NCBI RefSeq assembly: GCF_030848575.1
Contig: NZ_JAVDDX010000001.1
Coordinates: 992,001-1,056,000 of the forward strand
Length of the DNA: 64,000 bases
Direction: 5' to 3'
From: Haloarcula sp. H-GB4
GTDB lineage: Archaea > Halobacteriota > Halobacteria > Halobacteriales > Haloarculaceae
A program made the position numbers and the translations under genes. Shown in pieces: positions 1 to 8,623 of this stretch (positions within the stretch are counted from its first letter, which is position 1; each line of letters opens with the position of its first letter). The notes beneath the pieces were generated by a model that worked only from the letters and a program-made list of their open reading frames with translations, was not told the origin of the DNA and ran no database searches.

Positions 1-521
1 ACGAGGAGCGAGCCGTCGCCATCGGCTACAACACGTATCTGTATAAGCTCGGGGCCTTCGCCATCAGCGGCTTCTTCGCCGCCGTCGCCGGCGGATTATT
101 CGCCGGCTTCAAGCGGTCGGCCAGCCCGGAGAACTCTTTTTACTTCCTGGTGACCGGCGACGCCCTGCTGGCGAGTATCATCGGCGGGTTCGGCACCCTC
201 GCCGGCTCGCTGTACGGCCACTTGTTCGATGAGACCGTTCGAGAGTTCCTCTCGAAGGCTGGGCAGGGCGGCGGCCTATTGCCCTATCTCCGGGCTCTGC
301 TGGGGCAGGAAACACTTGACACGACGCTGGTCGGGGACACGACTATCGGCGCGCTCATCGACCTGCTGTTGAACGGCCACGCGAGCCTCTACGTCGGTAT
401 CGTGTTCGTGCTGTTCGTGCTCTACGTTCCCGACGGACTGCTGGGGTCGCTACGGGCGCGCGTCGGCGGGACGTTCGCCGAGGCGCTGCCGGCGAAACTC
501 TGGGGTGAGTCCGACCAATGA
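1..521 (+). CDS. livM: Branched-chain amino acid-type ABC transporter permease LivM, C-terminal part
   Basis: The window opens inside this gene. The frame is open from base 3 to a TGA at 519-521 and gives about 172 residues. The visible part has hydrophobic segments and the LivM signature G-Y-N-T-Y-L-Y-K near the start, with an A-I-S-G-F-F-A-A-V-A-G-G membrane helix and the conserved L-L-A-S-I-I-G-G-F-G-T-L-A-G loop. LivM proteins are inner-membrane subunits of importers for branched-chain amino acids, amides, urea or short organic acids. The following hydrolase and acyl-CoA ligase suggest that this copy may serve an acid that is activated to a CoA thioester (inference). A second complete LivKHMGF set lies at 31373-36311. 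The 5' end is outside the window. Confidence 0.9.
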   Translation, partial: EERAVAIGYNTYLYKLGAFAISGFFAAVAGGLFAGFKRSASPENSFYFLVTGDALLASIIGGFGTLAGSLYGHLFDETVREFLSKAGQGGGLLPYLRALLGQETLDTTLVGDTTIGALIDLLLNGHASLYVGIVFVLFVLYVPDGLLGSLRARVGGTFAEALPAKLWGESDQ

Positions 522-714
522 AATCCGTAAAAACGACCATCGAACCGCCTGACAGAACGACGACTTGGGCGTGGAGTGGCCGATCACTGCCCGGCTACCC
601 GACAGAGGCGTATCGACGGCGAAACGATGCACCACGCGACCATCCGAACTCAGAGCCAGAGCAATGAACGCGGAACCGGACTACTTGAAGGATATTCAAC
701 CAGAACCAGTCAGT

Positions 715-1518
715 ATGCAATACGCAACCAACGACGGCGTCTCGCTTGCCTACGAGCGCGAGGGGCCCCCGGACGCCGAAACAGTCGTCTTCGTCGAGGG
801 CATCGGCTACGGCCGCTGGATGTGGCTGTGGCAACAGGAGGCGCGCGTCGAGGAATACGAGACCATCGTCTGGGACAACCGTGGTACCGGGGACTCCGAC
901 GAACCCGCGGGTCCGTACACGATGAGCCAGATGGCGAGTGACCTCGAAGCCGTGCTCGACGACGCCGGCGTCGAACAGGCCCACGTCGTCGGGGCCAGCA
1001 TGGGCGGGATGATCGCCCAGCAGTACGCCCTAGAGTACGACCGGGCCCAGTCGCTGACGCTCATGTGTACCTCACCGGGCGGCCCCGAAGCGGCTCCAGT
1101 CCCAGAGGAGACACAACAGCGGATGTTCGCCGTCCCCGATGACCTCGACGAGCGCGAACTCCGGCGGTACAAGATGCAGCCGGCGCTCTCAGGTTCGTTC
1201 ATGGATGCCCACGAAGACCTCATCGAGCGCATCATCGACTGGCGCATCGACAGCGACGCCAGCGACCACGCTCTCGAATGGCAGGGTGCGGCGGTCCAGG
1301 CGTTCGACGCGTCGGACTGCCTCGGTGAAATCACAGTTCCGGCCCTCGTCATCCACGGGACCGCCGACGAGGTGGTCCCCTACGAGAACGGAGAATTGCT
1401 GGCACGCGGGCTCCCGAACGCCGACTTCATTACCGTCCACGGCGGCCCCCACCTGCTGTTCATCGAGGAGTACGATCGCGTCAACACACAGATCCGGGAG
1501 TTCATCGACGATGTCTGA
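715..1518 (+). CDS. Alpha/beta-fold hydrolase
   Basis: This is a 267-residue alpha/beta hydrolase from the ATG at 715. An in-frame ATG at 664 would add 17 residues of low-complexity leader. I prefer 715 because M-Q-Y-A-T-N-D-G-V-S-L-A-Y is the usual first strand of the family. The nucleophile elbow G-A-S-M-G-G (Ser about residue 99) is present, preceded by the W-D-N-R-G-T-G-D-S-D oxyanion/HGG region. A late Asp (H-G-T-A-D-E-V-V-P) and His (G-G-P-H-L-L-F) complete the triad. The substrate is unknown. Its TGA overlaps the ATG of the acyl-CoA ligase (ATG at 1511), so the two are probably translated together. Esterase, thioesterase or lactonase roles all fit. Confidence 0.88.
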   Translation: MQYATNDGVSLAYEREGPPDAETVVFVEGIGYGRWMWLWQQEARVEEYETIVWDNRGTGDSDEPAGPYTMSQMASDLEAVLDDAGVEQAHVVGASMGGMIAQQYALEYDRAQSLTLMCTSPGGPEAAPVPEETQQRMFAVPDDLDERELRRYKMQPALSGSFMDAHEDLIERIIDWRIDSDASDHALEWQGAAVQAFDASDCLGEITVPALVIHGTADEVVPYENGELLARGLPNADFITVHGGPHLLFIEEYDRVNTQIREFIDDV

Positions 1519-3145
1519 GGGCACGCCACAGGACTGGGTCGGTGCCTGGAGCGAGCGCCGGGCCGCGCTCACGCCGGACCGCGAGGGACTGGTGGACGCG
1601 ACGACCGGCGAGCGGTTCACGTACGCCGAACTGGACCGGCGAGCGAATCGGACCGTTCGCTTGCTCCGGCGGTACGGCGTCGGCAACCGCGGCGAGGCCG
1701 CCGGCACCGTTGCCATCGTCTCGCGGAACCGTCCCGCCGTCGTCGACCTGTTTTTCGCCACCGCAAAAACCGGGGGCCGACTGGCCCCGCTGTCCCATCG
1801 ACTTGCGCCCCCGGAACTCGCTGAACTCCTCGACCGCGTGGGCCCGGAAGTCCTCGTTGTCGAGGCACCCTTCACCGAGACTGTCTCGACTGCTCTGGAG
1901 ACAGCAGATGCGACGGCTCCCCAACTTATCCATCTCGAAACCGCCACCAACGACGCGTCCTCGGCTGCCACGCTCGACAGCACGCCCTACGCTTCGGCCC
2001 TCCCCGAGGACGACACACCTGTCGAGACGGCGACAACGGCCCCGGAAGACACGCATCTCCTCCTGCACACTGGCGGGTCGACGGGGACACCCAAGGAGAC
2101 GGAACTAACCCACCGGGGCATCGTCTGGAATTCCCTGAACACGATTACGGCCTGGGGACTGCGCGAGGACGACGTGACGCCCATGGTGTTCCCGATGTTC
2201 CACACCGGGGGCTGGAACGTCCTCACCGTCCCGCTGTGGCATATGGGTGGGACAGTGGTCATCGCCCGCGAGTTTGATCCTGGCGACGTACTGGGGACCA
2301 TCGACGTAGAGGGTGGGACCGTCCTCGTCGCCGTCCCGGCAATCCTGCGGATGATGACCGACCACGACCGCTGGGCGGAGACGGACCTCTCGTCGCTCCG
2401 CTTCGCCAAATCCGGCGGCGGCCCCTGCCGCAAGAGTGTGATGGAGACGTGGTGGGACCGTGGCGTCGACCTCTCACAGGGGTACGGCCTCACCGAGTGC
2501 GGGCCGAACAACTTCGCGATGCCCGAGGACTGGCCCCACAAGAAGGCCGATTCCGTCGGCAAGCCGGTTCTGCATGTTGACGCCAGAATCGTCGACCCCG
2601 AAGATAGCGACGACGGAGGCGACCCCACCGGTTCACGGGACTCGGTCGACCCCGGTACCGTCGGCGAACTCCAGTTGCGCTCGCCCCACGCCGCGACGGG
2701 CTACCTCGACAACCCCGAGGCCACCACTGAGACATTTGGCGACGGCTGGGTGTCGACCGGGGACCTCGCTCGCGTTGACGCGGACGGCTACTACTACATC
2801 GAGGGTCGCACCAAGCACATGTTCGTTAGCGGCGGCGAGAACGTCTTTCCAGCGGAGGTCGAGGACGCTATCGCCGACCATTCCTCGGTCGGCGAAGTCG
2901 TGGTGATTCCGGTCCCCGACGACAAGTGGGGGCAGGTCGGAAAGGCCGTCATCGAGCCCGCGACCAGTGCCACAACCGACGGCGCTGGCGACCAGCCGTT
3001 GACGCTCGACGACCTCCGAGTGTTCCTCGACGACCGTCTAGCGCGGTACAAACACCCCCGCGATATCGCGTTCGTCGAGGCGATGCCGACCAGCGGCCCG
3101 GACAAGATTGATCGGGATGCAGTTTCGGACCGCTTCGGTGCGTAA
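1511..3145 (+). CDS. AMP-forming acyl-CoA synthetase (class I adenylate-forming ligase)
   Basis: This is a 544-residue ligase that would activate a carboxylic acid to acyl-AMP and then acyl-CoA. The ATP-binding loop T-G-G-S-T-G-T-P-K is present (the usual S/T-S/T-G rich loop). So are the A5 motif Q-G-Y-G-L-T-E-C, the A7-A8 hinge S-T-G-D-L...G-R-T-K and the C-terminal catalytic Lys in G-P-D-K-I-D-R. The start at 1511 overlaps the end of the hydrolase by 8 bp. A longer frame upstream is only the shadow of that gene. The length is normal for medium-chain or aromatic acyl-CoA ligases. The exact substrate cannot be read from sequence. Position after a LivM permease and a hydrolase suggests an uptake-and-activation operon (inference). 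Confidence 0.9.
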   Translation: MSEGTPQDWVGAWSERRAALTPDREGLVDATTGERFTYAELDRRANRTVRLLRRYGVGNRGEAAGTVAIVSRNRPAVVDLFFATAKTGGRLAPLSHRLAPPELAELLDRVGPEVLVVEAPFTETVSTALETADATAPQLIHLETATNDASSAATLDSTPYASALPEDDTPVETATTAPEDTHLLLHTGGSTGTPKETELTHRGIVWNSLNTITAWGLREDDVTPMVFPMFHTGGWNVLTVPLWHMGGTVVIAREFDPGDVLGTIDVEGGTVLVAVPAILRMMTDHDRWAETDLSSLRFAKSGGGPCRKSVMETWWDRGVDLSQGYGLTECGPNNFAMPEDWPHKKADSVGKPVLHVDARIVDPEDSDDGGDPTGSRDSVDPGTVGELQLRSPHAATGYLDNPEATTETFGDGWVSTGDLARVDADGYYYIEGRTKHMFVSGGENVFPAEVEDAIADHSSVGEVVVIPVPDDKWGQVGKAVIEPATSATTDGAGDQPLTLDDLRVFLDDRLARYKHPRDIAFVEAMPTSGPDKIDRDAVSDRFGA

Positions 3146-3199
3146 TGTATCACTGCAGGCGTAGCTTCAAGAGGGGTGATGCAGTTCTATTTACACAAG

Positions 3200-5071
3200 A
3201 TGGCTGACACATATGCGACCGCGGATTCGATACACGTGTTGCAGGTCGACGACACACCGCTACTCGACGAGACTGTCGAGTTCCCGGATAATCGGGACCC
3301 GGACTCGCTGACACTGACGACGACTGCCCGGGCTGGCAGTGCGCTCGAACGGCTCGAAGACACGGCTATCGATGGCATCGTCGCCGCGGACAACCTCCCG
3401 GACCGGTCCGGCCGTGAATTCGCTAACACGGTCCACGAGCGGGACAGCAATGTCCCGGTGTTGCTGCTGACCGAGTCGGACTCCGTTGCCAGCGACGCAA
3501 TCTCCAACGGAGTCACCGACGTTTTCAGAAGAGACACAGCCGTTGACTGTAGCGACCTCCTCGCCAATCGGGTTCGGTTGCTCGTTGAACATCACCGGTC
3601 AACAGAACTCGCGAATCGGACCAGACAGCGACTCACAGAACTGGCAGAACAGTCGAATGAACTGTTATGGGTGTTCTCCGGGGACTGGACCGAGATACAG
3701 TTCGTTAATTCGGCATACGAAACGCTCTACGGCCGCTCCGTCGAGTCGCTGCAAACCGACCCCGCGGGGTTCATGACGGCGATTCATCCCACGGATCAGG
3801 ATAGAGTCGTCCAGTCGATGCAGCGCGTCTCAGCCGGCGAATCCGTCGACCTCGAATTCCGAATTACCAGACCGGATGGCGAACAGCGCTGGGTGCGTGC
3901 CGAGGCACAACCCATTGTTGAGGATGGGACGGTCGCCAGAATCGTCGGCGCCTCCCGTGACATCACCGAGCGGAAGCGACGCGAATCGAAACATGTTACA
4001 GAAATTGACCGCCCTGACGCACCGGTTGATGCAGTGCCGGATCTGTTCTATGAACTCGATGAGAACGGCGATCTGGCTGGCTGGAACGATGCGCTGGCGG
4101 CAGCCACCGGGTACGCAGACGCTGATCTCGCGCCGATGGCGCTGACAGCACTCTTCGCCCCATCAGATCGTGAAACCGTTCGACAGGGTATCGAGACCGC
4201 TTTTGAGGCGGGTGAAACGTCGTTCGAAGCCGATCTGCTGACTGCCGATGGCACGACAGTTCCATACGAATTCACCGGGGGCCGGATAACGGCTGCTGAC
4301 GGCTCGACAGCCGGCGTGGCCGGTATCGGACGTGATGTCTCCGATCGCGAAAGCCGCCAACAGGCCCTTGAACAGCAAAACAAGCGCCTTGGAGAGTTTG
4401 CCAGCGTCGTCAGTCACGACCTCCGGAACCCGCTGGATGTTGCCCGGGGCCAGCTAGAACTCGCACGGATGGAACAGGATAGTGAGCATCTCGACGCGGT
4501 CAAGCGAGCTCACGGCCGTATTGGACAGCTCATCGACGACCTCCTGACGCTGGCCCAGAACGGCGAGACAGCGCTCGACAGCGAGCCGGTGCCACTCCAG
4601 ACAGTCGCTGAGCAGTGCTGGCAAACTGTCGAGACCGGTGACGCAACACTGGAACTACAGACCTCGGCTGTGGTCCGGGCGGACCCCAGCCGGCTGCGAC
4701 AACTGTTCGAGAACCTGATCCGCAACAGTGTGGAACATGGACAGACGCCAGACACCGAGAGACAGGAAGACGCCGGCGAACAGCGTGCGACAACCTCGAT
4801 ATCACAGTCGCAGGGAGCAACCGCTGACCTGACGTTCACTGTCGGCGAACTGGACGACGGCTTCTACGTCGCCGACGACGGCGTCGGGATTCCGGCCGAC
4901 GAGCGCGACACGGTGTTCGAGGGCGGCTACTCGCTGGCTTCGGGTCCCGGGTTCGGCCTCCGAATCGTCGATGAGATCGTCGATACCCACGGCTGGTCGA
5001 TAACGGTCACGGAAAGCGACGCCGGCGGTGCTCGCTTCGAGGTCACCGGCGTCGAGTTCGGTGCGGCGTAA
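3200..5071 (+). CDS. PAS-domain histidine kinase with degenerate N-terminal receiver domain
   Basis: This is a 623-residue soluble sensor kinase from the ATG at 3200 (an ATG at 3179 is also possible). The order is receiver-like domain (about 10-125), PAS (about 150-270, ending D-I-T-E-R-K-R), second PAS (about 275-390, ending D-V-S-D-R-E-S), HisKA and HATPase. The phosphoacceptor His is residue 406 in S-H-D-L-R-N-P-L. The N box is N-L-I-R-N-S-V-E-H-G, and the G boxes are D-D-G-V-G-I-P and G-P-G-F-G-L-R-I-V. The receiver keeps the V-D-D acidic pair, but at the phosphoacceptor position it reads I-V-A-A-D-N-L-P with Ala63 where Asp belongs. It is probably not phosphorylated there. No transmembrane segment is visible, so it senses a cytoplasmic signal. 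The partner regulator is not adjacent. Confidence 0.92.
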   Translation: MADTYATADSIHVLQVDDTPLLDETVEFPDNRDPDSLTLTTTARAGSALERLEDTAIDGIVAADNLPDRSGREFANTVHERDSNVPVLLLTESDSVASDAISNGVTDVFRRDTAVDCSDLLANRVRLLVEHHRSTELANRTRQRLTELAEQSNELLWVFSGDWTEIQFVNSAYETLYGRSVESLQTDPAGFMTAIHPTDQDRVVQSMQRVSAGESVDLEFRITRPDGEQRWVRAEAQPIVEDGTVARIVGASRDITERKRRESKHVTEIDRPDAPVDAVPDLFYELDENGDLAGWNDALAAATGYADADLAPMALTALFAPSDRETVRQGIETAFEAGETSFEADLLTADGTTVPYEFTGGRITAADGSTAGVAGIGRDVSDRESRQQALEQQNKRLGEFASVVSHDLRNPLDVARGQLELARMEQDSEHLDAVKRAHGRIGQLIDDLLTLAQNGETALDSEPVPLQTVAEQCWQTVETGDATLELQTSAVVRADPSRLRQLFENLIRNSVEHGQTPDTERQEDAGEQRATTSISQSQGATADLTFTVGELDDGFYVADDGVGIPADERDTVFEGGYSLASGPGFGLRIVDEIVDTHGWSITVTESDAGGARFEVTGVEFGAA

Positions 5072-5151
5072 CTGTGCCGCCGTGAGTACTATCGGGTGAC
5101 CACCACGTCACCCGGTGCCGCCCCAGTCAACACCAACGATGGGGCCGAGCC

Positions 5152-6402
5152 TTACGCTTCGTCGAAGACGGTGTCGCCCTCGACAACGTGCTCTTCGACA
5201 ACGTCGAGATCGAGCGTCAGCCCGAGGCCCGGCTCTTCCGGAATCTCGATGTAGCCGTCCTCGATGACGGTCTCCTCGACCAGATCGTCCCACCAGCCGA
5301 GTTCGTAGGAGTGGTACTCGACAGCCAGTGAGTTCGGGACGGCAGCCCCGACGTGTGCGCTCGCCATCGTCGCCACCGGTGAGGACACGTTGTGCATCGC
5401 GACCGGGATGTAGTACTGGTTCGCCACGTCGGCGACCTTGCGCGTCTCGCGCATCCCACCGACTTTCGGCATATCCGGCGCGATCATGTCGACAGCTTGG
5501 TTCTGGATGAGTCGGCGTTCCTCGGTGACACGATAGCGGTTCTCGCCCACAGTGATCGGCGTCGTCGTGGACTTGGTGACTTCTTCCTGGACCTCGATGT
5601 TTTCTGGCGGAACGGGGTCTTCGAGCCACCAGACATCGTACTCCTCGATGGCATCGGCAAGACGCTTGCCTGAGCTACCCGAGAACGTCCAGTGACAATC
5701 GAAGGCCACGTCAGCCTCGTCTTTGACCTCTTCGGTGACTTTCTCGACAATCTCGGCCTTGTGGCGGATTTCGCCCGGACGGAGGTGACGGTTCGCGCGG
5801 TCCTTTTCCAAGCCGCTCGGCACGTCAAGGTCGAACTTAAGCGCATCGTAGCCCAGTTCGTCAACGACGCGGCGAGCCTCCTCGGCACAGGCCTCGGGGT
5901 CGGCCTCTTCCTCGGTGTGGCAGTCACAGTACACGCGCATCTCGTCACGATACTTCCCACCGAGCAACTGGTAGGCCGGCACTTCGAGGATCTTGCCCGC
6001 GAGGTCGTGCAGTGCGACCTCGATACCCGCAATAGCTGTCACGGTGACACCCTCGACGCTCCCTTCGCCACTCATCTTCTGGATGAGGTGTTCGTACAGG
6101 CGGTCGATGTCCAGCGGGTTCTCGCCGACGACGAACGGCTTCATCCGCTCGATGAGTTCCGGGACGCCCGCGCCCCAGTAGGCCTCGCCCGTGCCGACGA
6201 TGCCTGCGTCGGTGTAGATTCGAACGAGCGTCCACGGGAAGTTCCCGTCGACCATCGTCGTCTGAACGTCGGTGATCTCCACGTCGCGACCGCCGCCGCG
6301 CTTGGCGGTGACACCCATTGTCTCCGCAGAGAGCTCCCGCATCGTGTACTCTGCGTTCGGGTCGTGCAGGTCAGCGTAGTCTACGTCGTTTGCCTTTCCC
6401 AT
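5152..6402 (-). CDS. Sugar-acid dehydratase of the enolase superfamily (gluconate/galactonate/xylonate dehydratase type)
   Basis: This is a 416-residue member of the mandelate racemase/muconate lactonizing subgroup, which removes water from an aldonic acid to give a 2-keto-3-deoxy sugar acid. The start is the ATG at 6402 (M-G-K-A-N-D-V), since the 43-codon upstream extension is not protein-like. The N-terminal capping domain precedes the barrel. The barrel shows the general base strand A-L-K-F-D, the metal ligand strands F-D-C-H-W-T-F, W-W-L-E-D-P and V-G-E-N-R-Y, and the late M-I-A-P-D and A-M-H-N-V-S-S-P. In haloarchaea such enzymes feed the semi-phosphorylative Entner-Doudoroff route or pentose oxidation. 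I cannot choose between gluconate, galactonate and xylonate from sequence alone. No sugar transporter or kinase lies beside it. Confidence 0.85.
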   Translation of the reverse strand: MGKANDVDYADLHDPNAEYTMRELSAETMGVTAKRGGGRDVEITDVQTTMVDGNFPWTLVRIYTDAGIVGTGEAYWGAGVPELIERMKPFVVGENPLDIDRLYEHLIQKMSGEGSVEGVTVTAIAGIEVALHDLAGKILEVPAYQLLGGKYRDEMRVYCDCHTEEEADPEACAEEARRVVDELGYDALKFDLDVPSGLEKDRANRHLRPGEIRHKAEIVEKVTEEVKDEADVAFDCHWTFSGSSGKRLADAIEEYDVWWLEDPVPPENIEVQEEVTKSTTTPITVGENRYRVTEERRLIQNQAVDMIAPDMPKVGGMRETRKVADVANQYYIPVAMHNVSSPVATMASAHVGAAVPNSLAVEYHSYELGWWDDLVEETVIEDGYIEIPEEPGLGLTLDLDVVEEHVVEGDTVFDEA

Positions 6403-6505
6403 ACCCCCGCTTGCTAGTGGCGTCACAAAAGTGTAGAGGAAATCGTCCCACGTAGTCGACCGTGGCAAATACCGGCGAATAGCGCCTACGGCATCCCGCA
6501 GAACG

Positions 6506-7966
6506 TTACATCCCGTCCGCGTCCTGTGCAACGGTCAAGTCGAACGGCGTGTCGGCCGGCTCGTCGTCCGGCGAGAGATACCCCGCTGCAAAGCCGGTGT
6601 AGCCCGTTTCGCTCGCGAGTCCCAGGTCGTACTCCGCGACGACGTCCCCGTCGTTCTCGGGCGTGGCGCTGCGAACCTCAACGGTGTACTCGTTCGCCGG
6701 CACTTCGACGCTGCCGAACTCCCTGAAATCCACGGCGTCGAACAGCACGTCGCCGCTCGATTTGACCGTCACGTCGACCTGTGGAGCGTCGGGTGACAGG
6801 TGAACTAAACGGAGCCGGGCCGTCCCGTTGTTGGGCGCCGCGGTGGTGTCTTCTAGGACGAGCGGCTCGAACGGCTTACCGGCCTCGTCGCCGATTTCGC
6901 CGGCTGCGGCGACAGTGTACGCCTGCCCACTCTCGACGGGCACGCCGCCCTCGAACACCGACGCGTCCGGGTCGCCGGCAGCGGTTATCTGGACCGCTCG
7001 CGCGCCAGCGGGGATGTCCAGATACTCACTGACCGCACCGAAAGGCACATCTTCGAGGACCTTATCGCCCTCTACGTAGACGTCCACGTTTGGGGCGTTC
7101 GGTGACATGTGTGCCACCCGAACGCTTGCTGGTTCGGATTCGGTTTCAGTCTCCATACCGTCGCCGGCCGTGTCCTGCGTCACGAGCAGGTCGAACGGCG
7201 TGTCGGCCGGCTCGTCATCCGGCGAGAGATAGCCCGCCGCGAAGGCGGTGTACACTTCGCCCCCGGCCAGGCTCACGTCGAACTCCGCAACGACATCGCC
7301 GTCGTTGCTTTCCGTGTCACCCCGGACCTGAAGCGTGTAATCGCCTGCGGGTGCTTCGACGTAGCCGGAGCCGCCGTATTCCACGCCGTCGTACAGCGTG
7401 TCGCCGTTCGATGCGAGGGTCACGTCAACGGCCGGCGCGTCGGGCGAGGCGTGGACCAGACGGACGCGTGCGGTATCGCCGCCGGGGTCGCTGTTGTCGT
7501 CCTCCAGTACGAGCGGTTCGAACGCCTGGTCGGCGTCGTCGCCGATTTCACCGATTGCCGCGATAGTGTACTCGGTGTCCGCTTCCACTGGGACGGATCC
7601 CGAAAACACCGACGTGTCCGGGTCGCCAGCGGCGGTAATCTCGACCGACCGCTCTCCCGCGCGCACGTCCAAATACTCACTGACCGCACCGAAGGGCACG
7701 TCTTCGAGGACTGCATCGCCCTCCACGTAGACGTCCACGTTCGGGGCGTTCGGCGACATGTGTGCCACCCGGACCGCCGCCATTCCCGGGTCGGTTTCCG
7801 CTTCGGTCTGCGCATCTGTGTCGGTCTCCATCGGCGTGTCCATGCCGCTGTCCGTCTCGGTCGGCTCGGCACCGCCGCCACCGTCGCCGCTACAGCCGGC
7901 GAGACCGACTGTCACACCGGTTCCGATACCGAACAAAATCCGTCGTCGAGTCGTGTCTGGTGTCAT
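6506..7966 (-). CDS. Secreted lipoprotein with tandem DUF4397 repeats
   Basis: This is a 486-residue exported protein. The N-terminus has R-R-R-I-L-F-G-I-G-T-G-V-T-V-G followed by lipobox L-A-G-C, so it is a Tat-type lipoprotein anchored at about Cys25. A Gly/Glu/Thr-rich linker follows. The rest is four DUF4397 units of about 100 residues. The odd units begin V-R-V-A-H-M-S-P-N-A-P-N-V-D-V-Y-V, and the even ones R-L-V-H-x-S-P-D-A-P-x-V-D-V. Units 1-2 and 3-4 form a recent duplication with a 651-bp period that is still nearly identical in DNA. DUF4397 domains are extracellular beta-sandwiches of unknown binding function. It is transcribed toward the dehydratase, with about 100 bp between the two. 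Confidence 0.92.
   Translation of the reverse strand: MTPDTTRRRILFGIGTGVTVGLAGCSGDGGGGAEPTETDSGMDTPMETDTDAQTEAETDPGMAAVRVAHMSPNAPNVDVYVEGDAVLEDVPFGAVSEYLDVRAGERSVEITAAGDPDTSVFSGSVPVEADTEYTIAAIGEIGDDADQAFEPLVLEDDNSDPGGDTARVRLVHASPDAPAVDVTLASNGDTLYDGVEYGGSGYVEAPAGDYTLQVRGDTESNDGDVVAEFDVSLAGGEVYTAFAAGYLSPDDEPADTPFDLLVTQDTAGDGMETETESEPASVRVAHMSPNAPNVDVYVEGDKVLEDVPFGAVSEYLDIPAGARAVQITAAGDPDASVFEGGVPVESGQAYTVAAAGEIGDEAGKPFEPLVLEDTTAAPNNGTARLRLVHLSPDAPQVDVTVKSSGDVLFDAVDFREFGSVEVPANEYTVEVRSATPENDGDVVAEYDLGLASETGYTGFAAGYLSPDDEPADTPFDLTVAQDADGM
7021..7130 (-). repeat. Long direct repeat within the DUF4397 gene, copy A
   Basis: This segment matches 7672-7781 with only a handful of substitutions. The offset is 651 bp (217 codons), so the repeat keeps the reading frame. 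It encodes the start of an odd DUF4397 unit (the H-M-S-P-N-A-P-N-V-D-V-Y-V region). The homology continues at lower identity across the whole 650-bp unit. Confidence 0.85.
7672..7781 (-). repeat. Long direct repeat within the DUF4397 gene, copy B
   Basis: This is the partner of 7021-7130. Together they mark an internal tandem duplication of a two-domain unit. The high nucleotide identity points to recent duplication or gene conversion. Confidence 0.85.
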
Positions 7967-8281
7967 ACATCACTTGCTCAGTTTGTCAGATAAATAGTAC
8001 ATTTCGTGAGTCTCTCTCAATTCTCACTCAAATTCTCCTAGAGGGTTTGAAACCGCCTATCTCTTCTGATTCGTCGAAACTGTTTTATCCACTATTCTCA
8101 GAACTGTAACGCATGGAGAATAGGTTTGACACGCTGAAGTCGGGGGTGGTTCCGGACCCCGAGTGGGAGCGTGGTACCCTGCGATCGCGAGCCTCCACCG
8201 GTGTGCCCCATCGAAGCCGACTCGCACGTCTAGCCCGTATGTCGGTGGATTCTTGCCATCCGGACCGGAAATGTGACCAGA
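7967..8281. other. Divergent intergenic region
   Basis: This 315-bp region lies between the lipoprotein (leftward) and the winged-helix gene (rightward). It is AT-richer near 7985-8110. A TATA-like element T-T-T-T-A-T-C-C lies at 8083-8090 on the plus strand and would place a transcription start near 8112. That would leave about 170 nt of leader before the winged-helix start. I see no convincing gene here. The frame opening at 8113 runs through the winged-helix gene in another phase and has no recognisable product. Confidence 0.5.
8083..8090 (+). promoter_or_regulatory. Putative TATA element
   Basis: The octamer ttttatcc in an AT-rich stretch is a plausible archaeal TATA box for rightward transcription of the winged-helix/membrane protein pair. 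A start about 25 bp downstream would fall near 8112, so the transcript would have an untranslated leader of about 170 nt. Confidence 0.35.
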
Positions 8282-8560
8282 ATGGAGACGGTCCTCTGGC
8301 AAACGCTGGCAGGTACTCGCGGAGGACCCAACCGTGCCCGTGTTTTACGCGCGCTGGCCGACCAGCCGCGAAACGCCAACCAGCTCGCCGATGATCTCGA
8401 TCTGGCATACAACACAATCCGGTACCATCTCGATGTGCTCAAAGAGAACGGGGTCATCACCAGTAGCGATGCCGACTACGGCGTTATCTATCTCCCAAGC
8501 GAACGTGCGAGAACCCACTGGGACACGGTCGAGCGAATCCTCAGACAGGTGGACGACTGA
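8282..8560 (+). CDS. Winged helix-turn-helix DNA-binding protein (ArsR-like)
   Basis: This is a 92-residue one-domain regulator from the ATG at 8282 (a GTG lies 9 bp upstream). The helix-turn-helix reads R-A-R-V-L-R-A-L-A-D-Q-P-R-N-A-N-Q-L-A, followed by the recognition helix A-Y-N-T-I-R-Y-H-L-D-V-L and a wing containing G-V-I. There are no metal-binding cysteines, so it is not a classical metal sensor. It precedes a small membrane protein by about 60 bp. Haloarchaea often pair such one-domain regulators with a small membrane protein, which suggests the latter may control or be controlled by it (inference). Confidence 0.85.
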   Translation: METVLWQTLAGTRGGPNRARVLRALADQPRNANQLADDLDLAYNTIRYHLDVLKENGVITSSDADYGVIYLPSERARTHWDTVERILRQVDD

Positions 8561-8623
8561 TATGCACACGACACGACACTGCCAACGACCAGCGGGAGCG
8601 AACCGACCACAGGAGCCCACAGC

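Noticed and set aside
8113-8394. A 93-codon plus-strand frame placed right after a TATA-like element
   Set aside because: Position suggests a leaderless gene, but it overlaps the winged-helix gene in a different phase and its Arg/Pro-rich end is not protein-like.
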